64,000 nucleotides of DNA, taken from contig PQAO01000035.1 of assembly GCA_003104995.1 (NCBI GenBank), positions 1 to 64,000 of the forward strand. Direction: 5' to 3'. This document shows, one piece after another, positions 1-8,144 of the stretch (its first letter is position 1; each line of letters starts with the position of its first letter). The position numbers were made by a program, and so were the translations under genes. Source of the stretch: Dehalococcoidia bacterium. Lineage in GTDB: Bacteria > Chloroflexota > Dehalococcoidia > Tepidiformales > Tepidiformaceae. The notes under the pieces were generated by a model, which was not told the origin of the DNA, made no database searches, and saw only the letters and a list, made by a program, of their open reading frames with translations.

Positions 1-11
1 TATAGGAGCGT

Positions 12-44
12 CGCGCGCGCCTACGAAGGATCCTTCCGCGCGCG
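12..44. repeat. Palindromic hairpin upstream of RAYT gene
   Basis: Two CGCGCGCG arms (12-19 and 37-44) flank a perfect 12-base palindrome, GAAGGATCCTTC (25-36), so the segment can fold into a long hairpin with a small asymmetric bulge. It ends 37 bases before the transposase start. REP-type palindromes beside RAYT genes are the known substrates of that family, so it may be a cognate element. Only one clear copy is in the window. Confidence 0.5.
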
Positions 45-80
45 TGAGTGTGAGACACACCAAAATGCCACAAACACAAC

Positions 81-602
81 ATGCCCAGCGCACCTCTCGC
101 CTACTTCCTCACTTGGACCACCCACGGCTCCTGGCTGCACGGCGACGAACGCGGCTCTATTGACCGCCACACGTCAGGGCCGACTCTGCTACGGAGGGAC
201 GACTTCCTTGCCCGGTTCGAGCGCCGTGAGATGGGAGCCATGTACGTGCCGGAAATCGACCCCACCATGCGCACTGCAATCGAGAGGGCGGTGGCGGAGG
301 TCTGCCAAGTCCGCGGCTGGACGCTCATCGCCCTCAACGTCCGGACCACCCACATTCATGCCGTTGTCTCCGCCCCGGGCACGGCACCCGAGCGTGTCCT
401 GAACGACTTCAAGACGTGGTCGACCCGCAGCCCCCGCTCTCTGGGGCTCGTTGGTGTTCGCACGAAGCTGTGGACCCGGCACGGTAGCACCCGCTACCTC
501 TGGCGAGAAGAAGATGTGCTGCGTGTCCGCGACTACGTCCTCTACCACCAGGGCACCGAGTTGCCCGGCACGGCCTTCGACCCTCCGGACATCGATTCAT
601 AG
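81..602 (+). CDS. REP-associated tyrosine transposase (IS200/Y1-like, RAYT)
   Basis: A 173-residue protein of the Y1_Tnp/IS200 fold, a single-strand-specific HUH nuclease that cuts and joins DNA at hairpins through a tyrosine. The N-terminal YFLTWTTHGSWLHGDERGS is typical of RAYT-like domesticated transposases. THIHAVV near residue 92 is the His-hydrophobic-His metal motif, and a Tyr in VRDYVLYHQG near residue 151 is the likely nucleophile. Length is normal for the family, so it appears intact. No partner TnpB is present. The palindrome at 12-44 may be its substrate. The domain is clear; whether the gene is mobile or domesticated is unknown. Confidence 0.85.
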   Translation: MPSAPLAYFLTWTTHGSWLHGDERGSIDRHTSGPTLLRRDDFLARFERREMGAMYVPEIDPTMRTAIERAVAEVCQVRGWTLIALNVRTTHIHAVVSAPGTAPERVLNDFKTWSTRSPRSLGLVGVRTKLWTRHGSTRYLWREEDVLRVRDYVLYHQGTELPGTAFDPPDIDS

Positions 603-690
603 GCGCGCACGTGTGCAAACGCGTGGAGGTCGCACCCCGGAACGCCGCTCCAACCCATGCACCCGCGGCACCCCGAAGACCCCCGAATCC

Positions 691-1146
691 CTACCGCGCC
701 GCCGCCGCCGCCCGCACCACCCGCGCCACCTCCGTCGCCAGCACCACCGCGTCCTCGGGCACCCCCCGCCCGCGCAGCATCCCGCTCTCCAGGAACCGTG
801 CCACGTACGCCTCCGGCGTCATCCACCGCCACACCAGGTGCTCGTCGTTGATCACTGGCTCGGCGCCAGCCGGGCACTCCCCGTTGTAGATCACCGTGTG
901 GGCCGTCCCCCGGCCCGTCTCGTAGGTCATCACGTCCACCAGCCGCAGCCCGCCCGGGTCGATGCTGATACCGGTCTCCTCGAACACCTCGCGGGCGGCC
1001 GACTCATGCAAGCGTTCGCCCTGCTCCACGTGCCCTCCCGGGATGAACCACCCGCCCCCCGCAAACCCGCCCAGCCCGCGCTTCATCACGAGGATCTCCT
1101 CCCCGCGCCACAACACCACCGACGCACTCAGTTCGAACCCTTCCAT
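691..1146 (-). CDS. Nudix hydrolase
   Basis: A 151-residue Nudix-fold pyrophosphohydrolase, which cleaves a nucleoside diphosphate linked to another group; the substrate cannot be told from sequence. The Nudix box is visible as GGHVEQGERLHESAAREVFE followed by ETG (roughly residues 37-59), matching GX5EX7REUXEEXGU. The chosen ATG opens the conserved strand (MEGFELSASVVLW). No strong Shine-Dalgarno is visible. It is divergent from the CCA-adding enzyme gene, with about 160 bases and a dispersed repeat between them. A much longer antisense open frame continues upstream through cca but has no family resemblance and is read as a GC-rich shadow. Confidence 0.85.
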   Translation of the reverse strand: MEGFELSASVVLWRGEEILVMKRGLGGFAGGGWFIPGGHVEQGERLHESAAREVFEETGISIDPGGLRLVDVMTYETGRGTAHTVIYNGECPAGAEPVINDEHLVWRWMTPEAYVARFLESGMLRGRGVPEDAVVLATEVARVVRAAAAAR

Positions 1147-1220
1147 GGCCCCCACGATACCCCAAACCGCCAGCCAAACGCCCTTCCGCGCCAGCGTCTG
1201 TTCGCCTGTACTCCCCCGAA

Positions 1221-1298
1221 GGCCTCCGCGCCTCTGCGCCTCAGTGCGAGCCTGTCCTTGGCGGGCTTCTTTGCGTCCTTGGCGCCTTGGCGGTTCAA
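1221..1298. repeat. Dispersed intergenic repeat, copy 1 (right half)
   Basis: The sequence runs CCTCCGCGCCTCTGCGCCTC, then TTGGCG-type units, and ends GGCGGTTCAA. It matches the right halves of the copies at 11391-11521 and 29436-29523. It fills most of the divergent gap between the Nudix gene and cca, so promoters for both genes must lie within or beside it. The left half (AGAGGCGCGGAGG-type) is missing here. Confidence 0.6.
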
Positions 1299-1305
1299 TC
1301 AACGG

Positions 1306-2685
1306 ATGGGCATCTCCCACCAGGACCTCGCCGGCGCCTTCCACGCCCGCGGCCACCAGCTCTGGCTCGTCGGCGGCGCCCTGCGTGACCGTCTCATCGG
1401 CATCGACTCCCACGACCAGGACTACGCCACCGACGCCGACCCCGATGCCGTCGAGGCCCTCGTCCGCGGGCTCGGCGCCACCGTCACCACTGTCGGCAAG
1501 CGCTTCGGCACCATCGGCGTCCGCGTCCAGGGCTTCTGGAGCGAGATCACCACGTTCCGCGGCGACTCCTACAGCGGCGGCACGCGCTGGCCCGACGTCA
1601 CCTTCGGCGCCTCCATCGAGGAAGACCTCGCCCGCCGCGACTTCACCATCAACGCCTTCGCCGAAGATGCGTTTAGTCACCGCTTTCTCGACCTGTACGG
1701 TGGCCGGGAAGACCTTGCCGCCCGCGTCATCCGCGCTGTCGGCGACCCGGCCACCCGCTTCCGGGAAGACCCGCTCCGCATCCTCCGCGGCATCCGCTTC
1801 GCCAGCCAGCTCGACTTTGAGGTCGAACAGGGCACGCTCGCGGGCATGGCCGAAACCGCGAATCTCATCCCCACCCTCTCCCAGGAGCGGGTCACAACTG
1901 AGCTCGACAAGCTGCTCCAGGGCGCCAAACCCGGGCGCGGGCTCGAAGTCCTTCGTTCCACCCGCGCACTCGATTTCGCCCTTCCGGAACTCGTCCCTAT
2001 GGTTGGCTGCGAACAGAACCGCTTCCACAAGTTCGATGTCTGGGGCCATAGCGTCGCGACCGTGCAGGCAGTGGCCACCACCCCCGAGACCGTCCGCCTG
2101 CGCCGCTGGGCCGCCCTCCTGCACGACCTCGGCAAGCCCGCCGTCCGCCACGTGAAGGCCAACGGCGAATGGGGCTTCTACCGCCACGAGACCGTCGGCG
2201 CCGAACTTGCCACAACCCTCCTCGACCGCCTCAAGCTCGGGCGCGCCGAATCCCATGCCATCGTCCTGCTCATCCGCCGTCACATGGACCGCCCCGAGCC
2301 GGACGACCGCCGCGCCGTCCGCCGCTTCATGGCCAAAGTCCCCGAACACTGGCGCGACCTCCTCGCCCTCAAGCGCGCCGACAACGCCAGCCACACCTAC
2401 GACGACCATGACTACCACGACCGCCTCGAAGCCGCCTGCCTCCGCGCCGAGGAAGAAGAACGCGAAGCCCTCCGTGCCGAAAGCCCACTCGACGGCAACG
2501 ACCTCGTCCGTATCTTCGACCGCGAGCCAGGCCCCTGGATTCGCGTCATCAAAGATCGGCTCAGCGCCCTCGTCCTCGATGGCGACCTCGCCCCGGCCGA
2601 CCGCGAGGGGGCGGAGCGCATCGCCCGCAGGATGCTGAACCGTGGCGGGCATGGCTCACGCCTCCCGCGCCCGCAGCCAGACTGA
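1306..2685 (+). CDS. cca: CCA tRNA nucleotidyltransferase / poly(A) polymerase family
   Basis: A 459-residue class II nucleotidyltransferase that builds or repairs the 3' CCA end of tRNA in the cytoplasm. The N-terminal palm shows LVGGALRD (about residues 17-24) and the metal-binding acidic pair in HDQDYAT. RRDFTINAFA and the GDPATRFREDPLRILRGIRFA helix are the family's template-binding segments. An HD domain follows (LLHDLGKP, about residue 270) and suggests phosphohydrolase activity as in E. coli Cca. The ATG opens at the conserved MGISHQDLAGAF region; the frame is open far upstream without homology. CCA-adding versus A-adding activity cannot be separated by eye. Confidence 0.9.
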   Translation: MGISHQDLAGAFHARGHQLWLVGGALRDRLIGIDSHDQDYATDADPDAVEALVRGLGATVTTVGKRFGTIGVRVQGFWSEITTFRGDSYSGGTRWPDVTFGASIEEDLARRDFTINAFAEDAFSHRFLDLYGGREDLAARVIRAVGDPATRFREDPLRILRGIRFASQLDFEVEQGTLAGMAETANLIPTLSQERVTTELDKLLQGAKPGRGLEVLRSTRALDFALPELVPMVGCEQNRFHKFDVWGHSVATVQAVATTPETVRLRRWAALLHDLGKPAVRHVKANGEWGFYRHETVGAELATTLLDRLKLGRAESHAIVLLIRRHMDRPEPDDRRAVRRFMAKVPEHWRDLLALKRADNASHTYDDHDYHDRLEAACLRAEEEEREALRAESPLDGNDLVRIFDREPGPWIRVIKDRLSALVLDGDLAPADREGAERIARRMLNRGGHGSRLPRPQPD

Positions 2686-2692
2686 CGAAATC

Positions 2693-2726
2693 GCGAGGGG
2701 CGTACAGCCTCCTGCACGCCCCTCGC
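2693..2726. terminator. Hairpin between convergent cca and glnK
   Basis: An 11-base perfect stem (GCGAGGGGCGT / ACGCCCCTCGC) extended inside by CAG/CTG lies between the convergent ends of cca and glnK. There is no T-run on either side. It probably serves both genes. Confidence 0.7.
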
Positions 2727-2755
2727 CTGCCGCCGCGCGCCGATACCGAACCTCC

Positions 2756-3094
2756 CTAGACCGCTGCCGGCCCCCGCTCGTTCGTCCGAACCCGGATCAC
2801 GTCGAGCACGTCCGAAACGAAGATCTTGCCGTCCCCGATCTCACCCGTCCGGGCATTGTCCGCGATGGCGTCGACGACCTTCGCCGTGTCAGTCTCGTTC
2901 ACCACCACAAGGATCCACACCTTCGACAGGAACTCCACCTTGTACTCGCGGCCGCGCCACTGCTCGGTCACGCCCCGCTGCTTGCCGTGGCCCTTCACCT
3001 CCGAGACGGTGATGCCCCCGTAACCCAGTTCTGCCAGTGCCTCCCTCACGAACGTCAGCCGCGAGGGGCGGATGATTGCGTCGATGCGCTTCAT
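2756..3094 (-). CDS. glnK: P-II nitrogen regulatory protein (GlnK/GlnB)
   Basis: A 112-residue P-II signal protein. Such trimers bind ATP/ADP and 2-oxoglutarate and gate the ammonium channel Amt. The start MKRIDAIIRPSR aligns with the family N-terminus without gaps. The T-loop reads GHGKQRGVTEQWRGREYKVE, the B-loop TGEIGDGKIF and the C-loop IRVRTNE. The residue at position 51, the uridylylated or adenylylated Tyr of most GlnK proteins, is Trp here, so modification at that site is impossible. It lies downstream of amt on the same strand after 129 bases, the reverse of the common glnK-amtB order. Family assignment is secure. Confidence 0.95.
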   Translation of the reverse strand: MKRIDAIIRPSRLTFVREALAELGYGGITVSEVKGHGKQRGVTEQWRGREYKVEFLSKVWILVVVNETDTAKVVDAIADNARTGEIGDGKIFVSDVLDVIRVRTNERGPAAV

Positions 3095-3180
3095 TCCAGT
3101 CAACTCGTCCTCTCTGCTCGCACTATCCTGCGGTGCCCCCGGGCGCACCATCGAGCCCGCTCCGGATTGTAGGGCTGCAG

Positions 3181-3206
3181 GCGGGCGCCCCGAGCACGGC
3201 GCCCGC
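3181..3206 (-). promoter_or_regulatory. Intercistronic hairpin between amt and glnK
   Basis: A perfect 9-base stem (GCGGGCGCC / GGCGCCCGC) with an 8-base loop lies 17 bases past the amt stop. There is no T-run after it in the direction of transcription. It could be a partial terminator or an mRNA-stabilising hairpin separating amt from glnK expression. Confidence 0.45.
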
Positions 3207-3223
3207 CACAGGTTCCGCGGTGG

Positions 3224-4669
3224 CTAGTTGCCGTTCGCCCCGCTGAAGATGCCAGGGCCGGTGGGACCGAAGTCCGGGTAGGAGTCGAGGCCGTGCTCCA
3301 TCAGGTCCAGCCCGCGGTCCTCGTCCCGTTCCGGCACCCGCATCCCGATGGTGTACTTGATGGACGCAAACAGGATGCCCGCCGTCACGACCACCCAGGC
3401 GATGATCGACCCGAGCCCGATGAACTGCATCACCAGCTGTTCCGCGCCGCCGCCTACCAGCAGGCCATACTTCGATGGATCCGCGTAGCCGGCTGCCTCC
3501 ATCCCTCCCTTTGTCGAAAAAAGACCCACCGCGATCACGCCCCAGGCGCCCCCGCACCCGTGTACCGGGAACGCGCCCACCGGGTCATCGATGCCAACTT
3601 TGTCGAGCAGGACCACGCCGCCGTACATCACCAGTGCGCCAGTGCCGCCGATGACCACGGCCGCCCACGGGTCCACTGTCGCGCAGCCGGCTGTGATGCC
3701 CACCAGCCCGCCGAGCACACCGTTGATGGTCAGGCCCGGGTCGTACCGGCCCGTGACCAACCTCGATGCCAGGACGGCAGCCACTCCACCGGAAGTTGCC
3801 GCAAGCGTCGTTGTGACCGCGACCTTCGCCGCCAGTGCTGCGCCGCCGCCGGATAGCGCCAGCGTGGAACCCGGGTTGAACCCGTACCACCCGAACCAGA
3901 GGATGAACATGCCGAGCGAGCCGATCGCAATGTTGTGGCCCGGGATGGCGTTCACCCGCTTGCCCGGGCCGAACTTCCCCTTCCGGGGGCCAAGGAAGAA
4001 CGCGCCCACCAGGCCGGCGAACCCGCCAACCATGTGCACCACGCCCGAACCCGCGAAGTCGACGTACCCATTCGCCATGAGCAGGTCGCCCGGGTCTTCC
4101 TTGAAGGCCGACAGCCAGCCGTTCGCATCCCACGCCCAGTGCACCACGATCGGGTAGATAACCGCCGTGATGACCACCGTGTAGATGAGGTAGGCCGAGA
4201 ACTTCAGCCGCTCTGCCAGCGAACCGGCGACGATCGTGGCCGCCGCCGCCGCGAAGGCAAACTGGAAGAACCATCCGGCGTAGTCCTCGAAGTCGTGGAG
4301 GAAGAAGTTCCCCATGCCGACGAGACCACTCGATGAGTCCGGCGCCCCGTAGGCCAACCCCCACCCGACCGCCCAGAATGCGAGTCCCCCGACGCAGGCG
4401 TCGATCATGTTCTTCATCAGGATGTTCGCCGTGTTCTTCGCCCGGACGAAGCCAGCCGTGAGCATGGCGAAGCCCGCCTGCATGAAAAACACGAGGGACC
4501 CGGCAATCAGCAACCACGCCGAATCGAGCGCGGCCACCAGGTCGGCCACCTTCTCGTCCGTCGTCGGTTCCTGCGCCATCGCTGAAGAAAACAGCGCCAT
4601 TGCGAGCAGGAAGCCGCCGAGCACGCCGAGCGGCCTGTGCAGCCTCCCTGTTCTGATCCACTGAGACAT
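3224..4669 (-). CDS. amt: Ammonium transporter Amt
   Basis: A 481-residue membrane channel for ammonium uptake. Residues about 1-33 form a signal peptide (ending SSAMAQ) before the first core helix, as in other Amt proteins. Eleven hydrophobic segments can be traced. The pore twin histidines are in VHWAWDANGW and VHGCGGAWG, and the AKNTANILMKNM segment is typical. The ATG was chosen because the signal peptide begins immediately after it; a GGGGG stretch lies about 9 nt upstream as a possible ribosome site. It pairs with the downstream P-II gene. Confidence 0.95.
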   Translation of the reverse strand: MSQWIRTGRLHRPLGVLGGFLLAMALFSSAMAQEPTTDEKVADLVAALDSAWLLIAGSLVFFMQAGFAMLTAGFVRAKNTANILMKNMIDACVGGLAFWAVGWGLAYGAPDSSSGLVGMGNFFLHDFEDYAGWFFQFAFAAAAATIVAGSLAERLKFSAYLIYTVVITAVIYPIVVHWAWDANGWLSAFKEDPGDLLMANGYVDFAGSGVVHMVGGFAGLVGAFFLGPRKGKFGPGKRVNAIPGHNIAIGSLGMFILWFGWYGFNPGSTLALSGGGAALAAKVAVTTTLAATSGGVAAVLASRLVTGRYDPGLTINGVLGGLVGITAGCATVDPWAAVVIGGTGALVMYGGVVLLDKVGIDDPVGAFPVHGCGGAWGVIAVGLFSTKGGMEAAGYADPSKYGLLVGGGAEQLVMQFIGLGSIIAWVVVTAGILFASIKYTIGMRVPERDEDRGLDLMEHGLDSYPDFGPTGPGIFSGANGN

Positions 4670-4717
4670 TCGCTGTACCCCCGTGTCGTTCGCGGCACGC
4701 ACGTCCGTGCGCGGATT

Positions 4718-4753
4718 CCAGCGGGGGCTCCCGGGCCCAGGGGCTCCCGCTGG
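4718..4753. promoter_or_regulatory. Inverted repeat in the amt upstream region
   Basis: Arms CCAGCGGG and CCCGCTGG are separated by 20 bases that contain two GGGGCTCC-like direct repeats. It lies about 50-85 bases upstream of the amt start. It could be an operator for a nitrogen regulator or a leader hairpin; no known consensus is recognised. Confidence 0.35.
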
Positions 4754-4870
4754 TCAATCGGAACGCTAGGTTCGGGTGGTTTCGCCCCGATGTCGGGCGT
4801 GTTTCCGGTCTATTGACGGATGATGACGATCACATTTCGCGCGCCGTTGCCCGGCCCCGCCGCGGGGCGC

Positions 4871-5224
4871 TCAGCGATAGCGGCGAGGCCGGATCGGCCG
4901 TTCGCCTGGCTCCAGCCAGCGCTTTCCCCCCCGGAGCGCCCCCACCAGCCCCCGCAACGGTCCCACCGAACGCGGCTTCCAACGGCCGCCCAGCGCCGTC
5001 AACTCGGCCTGCCAGGTGCGGGTCGGTACCGTCTCCGCCCATGCGAGGAATGCCTCCAGCTCCGCAAGGACGGCCGCGACATCCTCCGCCGGGGCCGCCA
5101 TGCGAAATGCGTGCCCGGCCCCCTTGTGCGTCTCGTACCGGGCGCGGAAGTCCTCGCCCATGTAGTCGTCGAGGAACTTGCCAAAACGGTCGTATTCGCC
5201 CATTGCGGCGGTATTGTCGATCAT
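4871..5224 (-). CDS. Small protein of unknown function, weakly CdiI-like
   Basis: A 117-residue protein. The core (FGKFLDDYMGEDFRARYETH, then AAPAEDVAAVLAELEAFLAW) is a predominantly helical acidic domain that resembles some small immunity proteins of contact-dependent inhibition systems, but the match is weak and by eye only. The C-terminus (GPLRGLVGALRGGKRW) is basic. No toxin gene is nearby. It is divergent from etfB, with 269 bases between. The amino-acid pattern looks like a real protein rather than a shadow, while overlapping plus-strand frames look like low-complexity translations. Confidence 0.55.
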   Translation of the reverse strand: MIDNTAAMGEYDRFGKFLDDYMGEDFRARYETHKGAGHAFRMAAPAEDVAAVLAELEAFLAWAETVPTRTWQAELTALGGRWKPRSVGPLRGLVGALRGGKRWLEPGERPIRPRRYR

Positions 5225-5371
5225 CCCGCGTCCGCCCGATAGCGGCCGGTCCGCGAAATCTCCGCCAATCGGCCGCCTGCCCCGCGTGGACGACCCTGGC
5301 AGCCCGCCAAACGGTCCACCCTACCCGGGTCTCGCGCCGCGAGCACCGCGGCCAGGGCTCCACACTACGTG

Positions 5372-5403
5372 CGAGATTTCACAATCTCGTCATCTGTGTT
5401 AAT
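5372..5403 (+). promoter_or_regulatory. Inverted repeat and -10-like element before etfB
   Basis: CGAGATT (5372-5378) and AATCTCG (5383-5389) form a 7-4-7 inverted repeat. It is followed 8 bases later by GTTAAT (5398-5403), a plausible -10. This geometry suits an operator overlapping the spacer and -35 of the etf promoter. The regulator is unknown. Nothing else is evident in 5225-5371 or 5404-5470. Confidence 0.4.
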
Positions 5404-5493
5404 CTGCCGCGGGTTCGCCCCACCAACTCTCGTAATCGCCCCGGCACTCACTCCCAATGGGGCCGGGTTACGCGCAGGAGGCCGAATAGCCGC

Positions 5494-6294
5494 GTGAACA
5501 TCATCGTCTGTGTCAAGCAAATCCCCGACCCGGAGACCCCGGCTTCGTCGTTCAAAGTCGATGAAGCCGCGAAGAAGGTCATCCCAGCCCAGGGCATCGC
5601 GCCCGTCGTGAACCCCTACGACCCCCAGGCCACCGAAGCCGCCCTCCGCCTCAATGAGGCCGATGGCGGTGGCAAGGTCACCGTCATCAGCCTTGGCCCC
5701 GATTCCGCCCGCGATGCCATCAAGCACGCACTCGCCATGGGCGCCGATGAAGGCGTGCTCCTCACCGACTCTGCCTTCGACGACATCGATAACTTCCAGA
5801 CCGCCGCCGCACTCGCCGCTGCCATCCAGAAGCTCGGTGGCGCCGACCTCGTCCTCATGGGCCGCGCCGCTGCCGACTGGGACATGGGCGTCGTGCCATC
5901 CGGCGTCGCCCAGATCCTCGGCGTCCCCTGCGTCACCCTTGCCAAGGCGATCGAGAAGTCCGGCTCCGCCCTCAAGGTCGAGCGCGTCCTCGATGATGGC
6001 TTCCAGACGGTCGAGGTCAACACCCCTGCCGTCGTCTCCATCTCCAACGAGTTCGGCGAGCCCCGCTACCCGCAGCTCCGACAGATCATGCTCGCGGCCA
6101 AGAAGACCGTCCAGGTCTGGAGTGCCGCCGACCTCGGCATCGCCGGCGAAATGGGCGCCGCCAACCGCGTCCTCACGCTCGACGCACTCTATGTCCCGAA
6201 GGTCGAAAGCAACGTCGAGATCATCGAAGGCGATTCGCCCGAAGAGAAGGCCCGCAACCTCGCCCAGAAGCTGCGCGCCGCGAAGCTCGTTTAG
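5494..6294 (+). CDS. etfB: Electron transfer flavoprotein beta subunit
   Basis: A 266-residue ETF beta subunit. With EtfA it carries electrons from acyl-CoA dehydrogenases to the quinone pool. NIIVCVKQIPDPE is the family N-terminus, and the AMP-binding region (ADLVLMGRAAADWDMGVVPSG) and the recognition-loop area (ANRVLTLD) can be followed. The start is GTG at 5494, preceded by CAGGAGGCC about 10 nt upstream; an open frame extends 680 bases further up without homology. It lies 18 bases before etfA. The window encodes two acyl-CoA dehydrogenases and an enoyl-CoA hydratase that could use it. Confidence 0.95.
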   Translation: MNIIVCVKQIPDPETPASSFKVDEAAKKVIPAQGIAPVVNPYDPQATEAALRLNEADGGGKVTVISLGPDSARDAIKHALAMGADEGVLLTDSAFDDIDNFQTAAALAAAIQKLGGADLVLMGRAAADWDMGVVPSGVAQILGVPCVTLAKAIEKSGSALKVERVLDDGFQTVEVNTPAVVSISNEFGEPRYPQLRQIMLAAKKTVQVWSAADLGIAGEMGAANRVLTLDALYVPKVESNVEIIEGDSPEEKARNLAQKLRAAKLV

Positions 6295-6312
6295 CACGCC
6301 AAGGAGCACCGA

Positions 6313-7275
6313 ATGGCTGGAATCCTCGTCATCGCAGAAGCACAGGAGGGCGCCCTCGCCCCCATCTCCGCCGAGCTCCTTGGCGCTGCCCGCAAGCTCG
6401 CGGGTGAAGGCGCCGGCAACGTGACCGCCCTCGTGGCCGGTAGCGAAGCCCTCGCGAAAGAGCTCATCGCCCTTGGCGCCGATGCCGCCATCGCCGCCAC
6501 CAACGCCGCCCTCGCCGATGGCACCGCCGATGCCTACGTGCCGGCAGTCGAAGCCGCCATCTCCCAGAGCGGCGCCGACATCATCCTCCTCGGCCAGACG
6601 AGCCTCGGACGCGACCTCGGCCCGGCCCTCGCCTTCAAGCTCAACACCGCCGTCGCCATGGATTGCGTTGACGTAAAGGCCGAAGGCGGCAAGCTCAAGG
6701 CCACCCGCTCCGCCTACGGTGGCAACGCCCGCGCCGAAGTGAGCTTCAAGAACTCCCCCGCCATCGCCACCATCAAGGCGAAGTCGTTCGACGGCCTGGC
6801 CCCCGATGCCGGCCGCAGTGGCGCCGTCAGCACCATCGATGCCGCGGGAACGCCCCGGGTCAAGGTCCTCGCTACCACCAAGGCCGAAAGCACCGGCGTG
6901 CGCATCGAAGATGCCCCCGTTGTCGTGGCCGGTGGCCGCGGCCTCGGTGACCAGTCCGCCTTCGGCATGCTCGAAGAGCTCGCCAACCTGCTCAAGGGTG
7001 CAACCGGCGCCAGCCGCGCCGCCTGCGACCTCGGATGGTATCCCCCGAGCCAGCAGGTCGGCCTCACCGGCAAGACCGTGTCGCCGAACCTCTATATCGC
7101 CATCGCCATCAGCGGCGCCAGCCAGCATATGGCCGGCATGGCCGGCTCCAAGAACATCATCGCCATCAACAAGGACGCCGACGCCAATATGGTGAAGGTC
7201 TCCAAGTTCGCCATCATCGAGGACTACAAGAAGGTCGTCCCGGCTCTGATCGAGGAGATCAAGAAGCTCGGCTAA
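6313..7275 (+). CDS. etfA: Electron transfer flavoprotein alpha subunit
   Basis: A 320-residue ETF alpha subunit, the FAD-carrying partner of EtfB. The C-terminal FAD domain is clear: GGRGLGDQSAFGMLEELANL, then RAACDLGWYPPSQQVGLTGK, then LYIAIAISGASQHMAGM and IIAINKD. ATG at 6313 follows AAGGAG by about 7 nt. It is co-transcribed with etfB and ends at the strong terminator at 7305-7334. No ETF:quinone oxidoreductase gene is in the window, so the electron acceptor gene lies elsewhere. Confidence 0.95.
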   Translation: MAGILVIAEAQEGALAPISAELLGAARKLAGEGAGNVTALVAGSEALAKELIALGADAAIAATNAALADGTADAYVPAVEAAISQSGADIILLGQTSLGRDLGPALAFKLNTAVAMDCVDVKAEGGKLKATRSAYGGNARAEVSFKNSPAIATIKAKSFDGLAPDAGRSGAVSTIDAAGTPRVKVLATTKAESTGVRIEDAPVVVAGGRGLGDQSAFGMLEELANLLKGATGASRAACDLGWYPPSQQVGLTGKTVSPNLYIAIAISGASQHMAGMAGSKNIIAINKDADANMVKVSKFAIIEDYKKVVPALIEEIKKLG

Positions 7276-7304
7276 GCCCGCAGTCCTTTCCGGTCACACC
7301 ACCA

Positions 7305-7334
7305 CGAGGCGGGGGAACATCCCCCGCCTCGTTC
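7305..7334 (+). terminator. Rho-independent terminator of etfBA
   Basis: A 12-base perfect stem (CGAGGCGGGGGA / TCCCCCGCCTCG) with a 3-base loop, then TTCGTTTTCC. It lies 30 bases after the etfA stop. This is the best terminator in the first 10 kb. Confidence 0.9.
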
Positions 7335-7523
7335 GTTTTCCACGTACTCGCCCGGAGCGCAACGTTAACGCGCCGCATCTATCGCCGCCCCGCCGATGCG
7401 CTACACTGGAAGGACATTGCTCAGGGTGCTCTACCACCATTTCCGCCGGGTCGAAATGCCCGCCTCGCCGCCATCCACGCTCCCGGCGCACCTGCGACCC
7501 TCCGCGCCCGAGATCTGCAATAC

Positions 7524-8144
7524 ATGAACCCTTCCACCAACGGCACAGGCCGGAAAACCGTCGGCGTCCTTGCCCTCCAGGGCGACTTCCGCGAGCACCG
7601 CGAGATGCTTGAGTCGATGGGTCATGCCGTCCGCGAGATCCGGAAACCAGGGCAGCTCGCCGATATCGACGCGCTCATCGTCCCCGGCGGCGAAAGCACC
7701 ACGATCGCCCGCCTCATCATCAGCAACGGCTTCCACGGCCCCATCCGTGAATTCTGCGCCAGCGGCAAGCCCGTCTGGGGCACCTGTGCCGGCGCCATCC
7801 TCCTCGCGAAGCAGGTCGACCACCTCGACCGCCCCGGTATCGAGATGATGGACATCTCCGTCCATCGCAACGCCTTTGGCCGCCAGGTCGATAGCTTCGA
7901 GGCCAACCTCGACGTCGAAGGCCTCGATGGTGGTCCGTTCCATGCCCTCTTCATCCGCGCCCCGCGCATCGATGCGGTCAGCTTCCCCGCCCACGCCATC
8001 GCCGCCCTCGAAGACGGCACCATCGTCGCCGCCCGCCAGGGCAACCTCCTCGCCACTTCGTTCCACCCGGAACTGACCGGCGATACGCGCCTCCACGAAC
8101 TCTTCCTCTCGATTGGCAGGCCACCGGGGGTATCAGCGAAATGA
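7524..8144 (+). CDS. pdxT: Pyridoxal 5'-phosphate synthase glutaminase subunit PdxT
   Basis: A 206-residue class I glutamine amidotransferase that supplies ammonia to PdxS for PLP synthesis. GVLALQGDFREH is the family start, PGGEST the oxyanion motif, Cys88 in GTCAGA the nucleophile, and SFHPELTGD holds the catalytic His-x-Glu. ATG at 7524 was chosen because the 13 residues before the conserved strand are short and the longer frame upstream reads through the terminator. pdxS, usually adjacent, is not in this window. It overlaps the next gene by ATGA and begins a four-gene run ending in tmk. A TACACT hexamer at 7399-7404 could be a -10. Confidence 0.93.
   Translation: MNPSTNGTGRKTVGVLALQGDFREHREMLESMGHAVREIRKPGQLADIDALIVPGGESTTIARLIISNGFHGPIREFCASGKPVWGTCAGAILLAKQVDHLDRPGIEMMDISVHRNAFGRQVDSFEANLDVEGLDGGPFHALFIRAPRIDAVSFPAHAIAALEDGTIVAARQGNLLATSFHPELTGDTRLHELFLSIGRPPGVSAK

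Noticed and set aside
691-2652. Very long minus-strand open frame across cca
   Set aside because: Only the first 151 residues of the true Nudix gene fit a family; the rest is the antisense shadow of cca in GC-rich DNA.
5365-7128. Minus-strand open frame across etfBA
   Set aside because: Glycine-rich shadow of etfBA with no family match.
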